Source: Rhodococcus oryzae (GTDB lineage Bacteria; Actinomycetota; Actinomycetes; Mycobacteriales; Mycobacteriaceae). Taken from it: DNA of 64,000 nucleotides. Where the stretch lies: contig NZ_SUMD01000004.1 of NCBI RefSeq assembly GCF_005049235.1, forward strand, positions 310,001-374,000, read 5' to 3'. Both the position numbers and the translations under genes were made by a program. This document shows, piece after piece, positions 30,296 to 64,000 of the stretch; the first letter of the stretch is position 1; each line of letters starts with the position of its first letter. Below the pieces are notes generated by a model, which had not been told where the DNA came from, did not search any database, and saw only the letters and a list, made by a program, of their open reading frames with translations.

Positions 30296-31072
30296 ATGGC
30301 AGCGGGTACGCCAGGCGGGGACACACCGAGCGCGCACACCTTGGTGATCATTCCGACGTACAACGAGCGGGAGAACATCGGACTGATCATCGGCCGCCTG
30401 CACGCCGCTCTCCCGAACACGCATGTGCTCGTGGCCGACGACGGCAGCCCGGACGGAACCGGCGACCTGGCCGACAAGCTGGCGGAGCAGGACACCGCGG
30501 GCCGGATCCACGTCATGCACCGGACCGAGAAGAACGGCCTCGGCGCGGCCTACATCGCCGGTTTCAAGTGGGGCCTCGAGCGTGACTACCGCGTCATCGT
30601 CGAGATGGACGCGGACGGCAGCCACGCCCCCGAGCAGCTGCACCGGCTGCTCGACAAGATCGACGCGGGCGCCGACGTGGTGGCAGGCTCGCGGTACGTG
30701 CCGGGCGGTTCCGTGGTGAACTGGCCCAAGCGACGCGAGTTCCTCTCCCGTGGCGGCAACATCTACTCCCGGCTGGCGCTGGGCGTGAAGATCAAGGACA
30801 TCACCGGCGGCTTCCGCGCCTACCGGCGCGAGGTGCTCGTGGCGCTGGACCTCGACTCGATCGAGTCGCACGGCTACTGCTTCCAGGTCGACCTGGCGTG
30901 GCGCGCGATCCAGCACGGCTTCACCATGGTGGAGGTGCCGATCACGTTCACCGAGCGCGAGTTCGGCGAATCCAAGATGGACGGCAACATCGTGCAGGAG
31001 GCGTTGCTCAAGGTCACCGTCTGGGGCATGCGCAACCGGTGGATCAAGGCGAAGGCGCTGTTCGGTAGGTAG
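30296..31072 (+). CDS. ppm1: Polyprenol monophosphomannose synthase Ppm1
   Basis: 258 residues, GGAGG nine bases before ATG. GT2 glycosyltransferase making polyprenyl-phosphomannose for lipomannan, lipoarabinomannan and protein mannosylation. Motifs: [27 protein letters not shown], the metal-binding [11 protein letters not shown] and [10 protein letters not shown]. No membrane helices of its own; association with Lnt is known in mycobacteria, and lnt lies 54 bases upstream. Confidence 0.95.
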   Translation: MAAGTPGGDTPSAHTLVIIPTYNERENIGLIIGRLHAALPNTHVLVADDGSPDGTGDLADKLAEQDTAGRIHVMHRTEKNGLGAAYIAGFKWGLERDYRVIVEMDADGSHAPEQLHRLLDKIDAGADVVAGSRYVPGGSVVNWPKRREFLSRGGNIYSRLALGVKIKDITGGFRAYRREVLVALDLDSIESHGYCFQVDLAWRAIQHGFTMVEVPITFTEREFGESKMDGNIVQEALLKVTVWGMRNRWIKAKALFGR

Positions 31073-31090
31073 GCACGGCTTCGGATACGA

Positions 31091-31128
31091 CAACGCCGCC
31101 CCCGGGGAGATCCCCGGGGGCGGCGTTG
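31091..31128. terminator. Strong GC hairpin between ppm1 and rbpA
   Basis: CAACGCCGCCCCCGGGGA mirrors TCCCCGGGGGCGGCGTTG exactly across a two-base centre; the real loop must be a few bases wider. It follows the ppm1 stop by 18 bases and faces the end of rbpA, so it can serve both. Confidence 0.8.
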
Positions 31129-31143
31129 ATTCGTTCAGGTGGA

Positions 31144-31198
31144 GCTACGCTCCGCGTCGCGGCGCCTCAGGCGCCGGCTCCGCTACGCTCCGCGTCGC
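31144..31198. repeat. Direct repeat with embedded palindrome at the rbpA 3' end
   Basis: GCTACGCTCCGCGTCGC occurs at 31144-31160 and again at 31182-31198. Between them is the palindrome GGCGCC-TCA-GGCGCC (31161-31175). The right copy forms the last codons and stop of rbpA; the left copy is outside it. It resembles an extragenic palindromic repeat that has been added to, or copied from, the gene's end. Confidence 0.6.
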
Positions 31199-31521
31199 TT
31201 GGTCTTCAGCAGGTCCAGGCGCTCCTTGAGCAGCTCCTCGAGCTCCTCGACGGAACGGCGCTCGAGCAGCATGTCCCAGTGGGTACGCGGGGGCTTGACC
31301 TTCTTGGCCTCCGGCGCGGTGCCCTCGAGGAGGCTGCCCTCCAGACCGTTCTTGCACAGCCAGGTGCCGGGGATCTCGGCATCGTCGGAGAAGGGGACAT
31401 CGAACTCTTCGCCGTTGTCGCAGCGGTACCGGGCCATGCGGCGGGGCGCCAGGTCGTGGTCGCGATCGGTCTCATAGCTCACCGCTCCGAGTCGACTTCC
31501 TCGAAGTACGCGATCTGCCAT
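31183..31521 (-). CDS. rbpA: RNA polymerase-binding protein RbpA
   Basis: 112 residues, the usual length. Actinobacterial factor that binds the beta/beta' subunits and group 1/2 sigma factors and stabilises open complexes. MADRVLRGSRLGAVSYETDR is the characteristic N-terminus, then the core YRCDNGEEFDVPFSDDAEIP, WLCKNG and a C-terminal sigma-interaction helix (RSVEELEELLKERLDLLK). The order ppm1-rbpA-small gene is conserved with M. tuberculosis (Rv2051c-Rv2050-Rv2049c). Confidence 0.97.
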   Translation of the reverse strand: MADRVLRGSRLGAVSYETDRDHDLAPRRMARYRCDNGEEFDVPFSDDAEIPGTWLCKNGLEGSLLEGTAPEAKKVKPPRTHWDMLLERRSVEELEELLKERLDLLKTKRRGA

Positions 31522-31739
31522 GGTGGTGTCCTCTCCCTAGGTCGGCACGCGAGCGCACTGGATCGGCAGTAGGTCACCGATCAGCAGGCAATCACACATC
31601 TTCAACGCCACGGACGCTGGAATGGTTCCCTGGCGTCGCACAGACGCAACCGCACCATCTTACCGGTTTGTGAATGTCGAACAGCACAGCATCGTCGCCC
31701 GGCACGGCGTCGTCGGCAGGCACAGTAAGGTGACTGTCC
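31522..31739. promoter_or_regulatory. Divergent promoter region between rbpA and the small gene
   Basis: 218 bases without a gene separate two divergent starts. It must carry both promoters. I see no clear palindrome and would not place -10/-35 boxes with confidence. Confidence 0.45.
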
Positions 31740-32072
31740 GTGGCAGGCCCCTCTCGCAGACTCGATTCGTGCGTGTGGTGTGGACGCGAGGTCGCCGACG
31801 TCGGCATCGGGCGACGCCGCCGCTACTGCCGCCAGTCCTGCCGACAGCGCGCATACGAACAGCGCAGCGCGGTCAAGGGCACTTCGATTCCCGCCGACGC
31901 CGTTGTCCTGACCGCAGACGAGGCGGCGGCGCTCGTGGATCGGATGTTCGAGGTCCGCTGCGCCGCGGAAGACGTCGAGACCGCCGTATCGGAGGGCGCG
32001 GAGCAGTCCGAACTGGCGCCGCTGTGCGCTCGTCTGGTCGAACTCGCGCGAGAGGCCGAGCGCTTCCGCTGA
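31740..32072 (+). CDS. Small conserved protein with N-terminal zinc-ribbon-like cysteines
   Basis: 110 residues from GTG 31740. The N-terminus has SCVWCGREV then RYCRQSCRQRAYEQR, a Cys4 pattern that could bind one zinc. The rest is helical and acidic. A small gene holds this place in M. tuberculosis (Rv2049c), next to rbpA. Function unknown. It precedes the NRPS gene by 184 bases. Confidence 0.7.
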   Translation: MAGPSRRLDSCVWCGREVADVGIGRRRRYCRQSCRQRAYEQRSAVKGTSIPADAVVLTADEAAALVDRMFEVRCAAEDVETAVSEGAEQSELAPLCARLVELAREAERFR

Positions 32073-32256
32073 TCCGGGCGAGGGGCCTACGCGCGCGAAC
32101 GTGCAGGCCGGGTAACCAAAGGCCGAAACGGACGACAATAGCAGCCCACGGCCGATACTCTGTGTAACGCGGCCGACACAAATCTGGACATACAAAATAG
32201 TGCGCAACCTGCGCCGAATACACCTTCGAGTTTTGTCTACTCGCTTGGGGAGTGCG
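32073..32256 (+). promoter_or_regulatory. Leader and probable promoter of the NRPS gene
   Basis: 184-base gap, clearly less GC-rich than its surroundings from about 32150 (for example ACATACAAAATAGTGC near 32188). GGGGAG (32246-32251) sits five bases before ATG 32257 and is the reason for choosing that start over the ORF's earlier codons. No operator is obvious. Confidence 0.45.
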
Positions 32257-59124
<26,868 letters not shown>

Positions 59125-59195
59125 CGAAACTTCGGCGGTGTGCGGAGAACTCCTGCGGGTACCGTGAAGTGGATGACGTCCGAAGGGTGCCTTCC

Positions 59196-61532
59196 GTGAG
59201 GCACAACGTCGGCAACCTACCGGTGGAATTGACCAGTTTCATCGGCCGGCGCCGGGAGATAGCCGGGGCGAGGCGGCTGCTGTCGACTTCACGGTTGGTG
59301 ACGTTGACCGGGGTCGGTGGAGTCGGCAAGACCAGGCTGGCTGTGCGGGTTGCCGAAGATTCGCGGCGGTCATTCGCGGACGGGGTCTGGTTGGTCGAAC
59401 TCGGCGAGCTGCATGATTCTGAGTTGTTGGCGGAGACCGTCGCCGCCGCGCTCGGGCTACCGGATCAGCGGGGACGGTCGTTGTCTGGATTGCTGGTGGA
59501 TCATCTCGCCACTAGGCAGACGTTGGTGGTACTGGACAATTGCGAGCACCTGCTGGGTACCGTCGCGGTGTTGGTGGGGACTTTGCTGAGGGGGTGTCCG
59601 GAGCTGCGGCTCGTGGCCACGAGCCGTGAGGTCCTCGCGGTGGACGGGGAGCAGGAGTTGCGGGTACCGCCGTTGACGGTTCCGGACGCCGACCACCTCC
59701 CGCCTCTTGAGGCGATGCCCCGGTACGAGGCGGTTGCACTATTCGTCGCCCGAGCCTCCGCCGCTGTGCCGGACTTCGCACTCACCGTGGCCAATTACGG
59801 GGCGGTGGCGGCAATCTGCGGCAGGCTGGACGGACTTCCGTTGGCGATCGAGTTGGCGGCGGCGCGGATGCGTGCGATGTCTGCCGACCAGATCGTGCAG
59901 CGTTTGGCCGATCGCTACCGACTGCTGACCGTCGGGCCCCGGGGCGCACCGACACGGCAACAGACGTTGCGGGCGTGCGTGGACTGGAGTTACGAGCTGT
60001 GCGGGGCGCGGGAGCAGAGGCTGTGGGCCTGGCTGTCGGTGTTTGCCGGCAGTTTCGAGTTGGATGCGGCCGAGGAAATCTGCCCCGAGGAACTCGTCGC
60101 GGGCGATCTACTCGACGGGGTGACCTCCCTCGTGGACAAGTCGGTCCTGATCCGTGAGCAGCTCGCGGAAGTCGTGCGTTTCACCATGCCCGAGACTATC
60201 CGCGAGTACGGCAGTGACAAGCTGCGGGAATCCGGCAACTATCCGACGGCCCAGCGACGGCATCTCGCCTGGTATGAGCGGTTGGTGCTGAGGGCGGAGT
60301 CCGAGTGGATCAGTGACCACCAGGTGGACTGGATCGTCCGACTCAAACGGGAGCAGTCGAACCTGCGGGACGCACTGAAACACAGCCTGACCGACTCGGT
60401 CGCCGATGGTGATCCCGGTGTCAGCGCACGGATGGTCAGCGCTTTGTACCTGTTCTGGACGTGCCAAGGCCTGTGGGCGGAAGCAAGGCATTGGTTGGAC
60501 CGCTCCCTGGCACGCTCCGATACCGAGCAGGCGTCGGAACGGCCGGTCATCCTCTATGACGACAGCTTGCTGGCGGGAATGCAGGGCCGGCTCGACGAGG
60601 CGGCGGCCCGGGTGGCGCAATGCCAGACGCTCGCGGAGCAGCGGGGGGATGCGGAGTCACTCGAAGTCGTCAACTATGTGACCGGCTTTCTCGCATTGTT
60701 CGGAGGAGACCTGACCGGCGCAGTGGTATCTCTCCAGTCCGCGGTCACGAGCACCGGTGCACTGTCAGAAACCGAAACCGGCATGAAAGCGGCGCGGCTG
60801 ATAAGTGGCCTCCTCGGGCTCGCGGCCGCGAGTGGACTGCTCGGCGACGGGAAGACGGCGGTCGCCTGTTACGAACAGGTGCTCGACATCACCACGCCTC
60901 GGGGCGAGACCTACTACCGTGGGTACTCGTTGTGGGCCGTCGGATTGACGGCGCTGCGGTCCGGAGACACCGATCGTGCATCCACCTTGTTGGAGCAGGC
61001 GTTGCGACTGACCCGGCTGGTCAACGACCCGTTCGTGACAGGCTGGAGTATAGAGTCGTTGGCCTGGATCGCGATACGAGAGCGGAGGGCGACGAGCGCC
61101 GCCGTCCTGATGGGTGCCGCCAACACGCTGTCGCGAACGGTGGGCGGCGCCTCGGCAACCCTCCCGCACCTGATCAGCAAGCACGACGAGTGCGAGCAAC
61201 TCGCCCGCGACGCACTCGGGAATCGGGCCTACGAGAAGGCCTTTCAAGTCGGTGCCGCCATGGGTCTGGACGAATCGGTCGCATATGCGCTCGGGGACCA
61301 GGCCGCCCAAGCCCCGACGAGGCCAGCGGCTTCCGTATTGACTCGGCGCGAAACCGAGGTCGCGAACCTGGTCGCGGCAGGGCTGACGAACAGGGAGATC
61401 GCCGCCCGGTTGGTGATCTCACCCCGCACCGCCCAGGGCCACGTCGAACGCACCCTGTCCAAGCTGGGGTTCACCTCGCGAACACAGATTGCGGCCTGGG
61501 TCGCCGAGGACCAGCAGGCTCCGGACCTCTGA
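59196..61532 (+). CDS. ATPase-LuxR transcriptional regulator (LAL/NB-ARC type)
   Basis: About 778 residues from GTG 59196 (VRHNVGNLPVELTSFIGR), with GAAGG ten bases upstream; the open frame goes back to a TTG overlapping the NRPS stop at 59121. N-terminal P-loop ATPase with Walker A GVGGVGKTRL and Walker B TLVVLDNCEHLL, a long helical TPR-like middle, and a C-terminal LuxR helix-turn-helix (LTRRETEVANLVAAGLTNRE, RTAQGHVERTLSKLG). Directly follows the NRPS gene on the same strand, so a cluster-specific activator is likely but not proved. Its end lies 15 bases from the convergent AurF-like gene. Confidence 0.88.
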   Translation: MRHNVGNLPVELTSFIGRRREIAGARRLLSTSRLVTLTGVGGVGKTRLAVRVAEDSRRSFADGVWLVELGELHDSELLAETVAAALGLPDQRGRSLSGLLVDHLATRQTLVVLDNCEHLLGTVAVLVGTLLRGCPELRLVATSREVLAVDGEQELRVPPLTVPDADHLPPLEAMPRYEAVALFVARASAAVPDFALTVANYGAVAAICGRLDGLPLAIELAAARMRAMSADQIVQRLADRYRLLTVGPRGAPTRQQTLRACVDWSYELCGAREQRLWAWLSVFAGSFELDAAEEICPEELVAGDLLDGVTSLVDKSVLIREQLAEVVRFTMPETIREYGSDKLRESGNYPTAQRRHLAWYERLVLRAESEWISDHQVDWIVRLKREQSNLRDALKHSLTDSVADGDPGVSARMVSALYLFWTCQGLWAEARHWLDRSLARSDTEQASERPVILYDDSLLAGMQGRLDEAAARVAQCQTLAEQRGDAESLEVVNYVTGFLALFGGDLTGAVVSLQSAVTSTGALSETETGMKAARLISGLLGLAAASGLLGDGKTAVACYEQVLDITTPRGETYYRGYSLWAVGLTALRSGDTDRASTLLEQALRLTRLVNDPFVTGWSIESLAWIAIRERRATSAAVLMGAANTLSRTVGGASATLPHLISKHDECEQLARDALGNRAYEKAFQVGAAMGLDESVAYALGDQAAQAPTRPAASVLTRRETEVANLVAAGLTNREIAARLVISPRTAQGHVERTLSKLGFTSRTQIAAWVAEDQQAPDL

Positions 61533-61547
61533 TCGACATGCAGGTAT

Positions 61548-62545
61548 TCACCATTCGTCGCGGATGTCGTCCGCGACGCCCAAATGCTCGCACAGCCGCC
61601 GAATCGCGCTGCAGTCCTGCACCATCGGCTTCCGGTCGCTGTCCGCGGTGACGTCCGCGATGATCGTCCCCGCGCCGGTGATCTGTTCCTGCTCGAGGAT
61701 GGCCCGCCAGGTGGTGAGGTCGCTCGCGGTGAACGCGTCCACGCCCTCGCGTAGACCCTCGAGCAGGGTGTGCCGGTCGTCTGCATCGAGCGTGTCGTAC
61801 ACCAGCGTCACGAGGTCGCCGGTGATGGACGAGTGGCACTGCTCGTCGCGACGGTGCAGCGCCACGGTCGCCCGGTTCAACGGCTGCACCCCCTCGTCCT
61901 CGGTCATCAGGCCCAGGTAGGCGCTGATCGATGTTTCGGCGACCGTGGTGTAGGCGAGCGTCGTCAGCGCCGCGGCCCGCGGATCGGTGTGGCCGGCCAC
62001 GGCCGCGTGGTGGCGGCGGACCGTCTGGGCCGCGGGCAGCGTGTCTTCGCGCAACGGCCACCCGCGATGCCGGCGCGTCGCGGCGCTCGCGTTGAGGTGC
62101 ATCAGGGTGTGGTACTCCTCGTCGACCATCGACTGCAGCGCCGCCGCGCGGTGGCCGTCGCCGAGCCCGGTGCCGAACGCGTCGTGGGAGAGCAACTGGA
62201 AACCCGGGTTCACCACGAACTGCTCGATGTCCATCACGTTCTTGTTGTAGGCGATCCACCCCCAGGCCCGCAGCCGGTCCTTCTTCGACTCGTCCAGGCA
62301 GCGGTACAGGTCGTGCTCGCGGAACGGGAGCAGCGCCTCGGGGAAGTCGGCCTTGGCCGGGTCGAAGAAGTCGTCGAGCTCGGGTTCGACCCTTCGCACC
62401 GTGGCTCGGCGCGGCCAACTCCTGACCAGGCCGCGGATCACCGCGCTCTCGACCGGATTCGACTCATCGCATTCGGGCAGGGAGGGCGGCGACAGCAGGC
62501 TCTCGTACCCGAATGTCTCGCTGCCGTGTACCTCGAACGGACCGG

Positions 62546-62549
<4 letters not shown>
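61548..62549 (-). CDS. AurF/CmlI-type diiron arylamine N-oxygenase
   Basis: 333 residues from GTG 62549, which overlaps the upstream stop (GTGA). All ligands of the AurF diiron site can be read: Glu in MDIEQFVVNPGF, Glu and His in DEEYHTLMH, Glu in VAETSISAYL, and the triad in HRRDEQCH (His, Glu, His spaced 4 and 3). AurF oxidises 4-aminobenzoate to 4-nitrobenzoate; CmlI does the same on the chloramphenicol precursor. Substrate here unknown. The two upstream genes would supply a para-amino aromatic compound, which fits the chemistry. Confidence 0.88.

Positions 62550-64000
<1,451 letters not shown>

Overview
The window is GC-rich actinomycete DNA. Its gene content points to a mycolate-containing member of the Mycobacteriales (Nocardia/Rhodococcus-like). 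The evidence is rbpA next to ppm1 and lnt, a 13E12-type HNH gene, a cutinase, and a cob cluster ordered as in Mycobacterium tuberculosis (cobL-cobM-cobK, cobIJ-cobH-cobG, cobN, then a PPOX protein). No rRNA, tRNA, CRISPR array or complete insertion sequence was seen.

Layout. (1) 1-11 kb: anaerobic-type precursors are not involved; this is the aerobic cobalamin corrin-ring block. cobL-cobM-cobK read rightward in a translationally coupled row. cobG-cobH-cobIJ read leftward. A B12 riboswitch lies between cobG and cobN. A TetR gene with a perfect 30-bp palindrome sits inside the block. (2) 11-26 kb: accessory and envelope genes. They include two paralogous secreted glycine-rich proteins that share a leader element, an S4 RNA-binding protein, a lipase-maturation-factor-like membrane protein, ychJ, tldE, tldD and a TSUP transporter. 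Next come a sensor kinase, tandem SGNH esterases, a cutinase, a 13E12/HNH gene, the probable partner response regulator and a secreted protein. (3) 26-32 kb: conserved core with fxsA, amidohydrolase, lnt, ppm1, rbpA and a small hypothetical gene. (4) 32-59 kb: one 26.9-kb gene for a seven-module non-ribosomal peptide synthetase of about 8955 residues, followed directly by an ATPase-LuxR regulator. (5) 61.5-64 kb: a leftward, overlapping three-gene operon, cut by the window end. It encodes an aminodeoxychorismate synthase (C-terminal part), a prephenate-dehydrogenase-like enzyme in which Asn replaces the catalytic His (fits aminodeoxyprephenate, PapC type) and an AurF/CmlI-type diiron arylamine N-oxygenase.

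The most interesting reading is that regions 4 and 5 form one biosynthetic locus. The NRPS has an EntF-like first condensation domain, then an extra half condensation domain lacking the catalytic motif, then modules for X1, Ser, D-X3, X4, D-allo-Thr, X6 and X7, ending in a thioesterase. The neighbouring operon looks able to make a para-amino aromatic unit and oxidise its amine towards nitroso/nitro. Together they suggest a heptapeptide carrying a para-amino- or para-nitro-aromatic building block. The link between the two parts is inference from proximity; no acyl-activating enzyme, MbtH protein, exporter or chorismate-mutase-like PapB is visible in the window.
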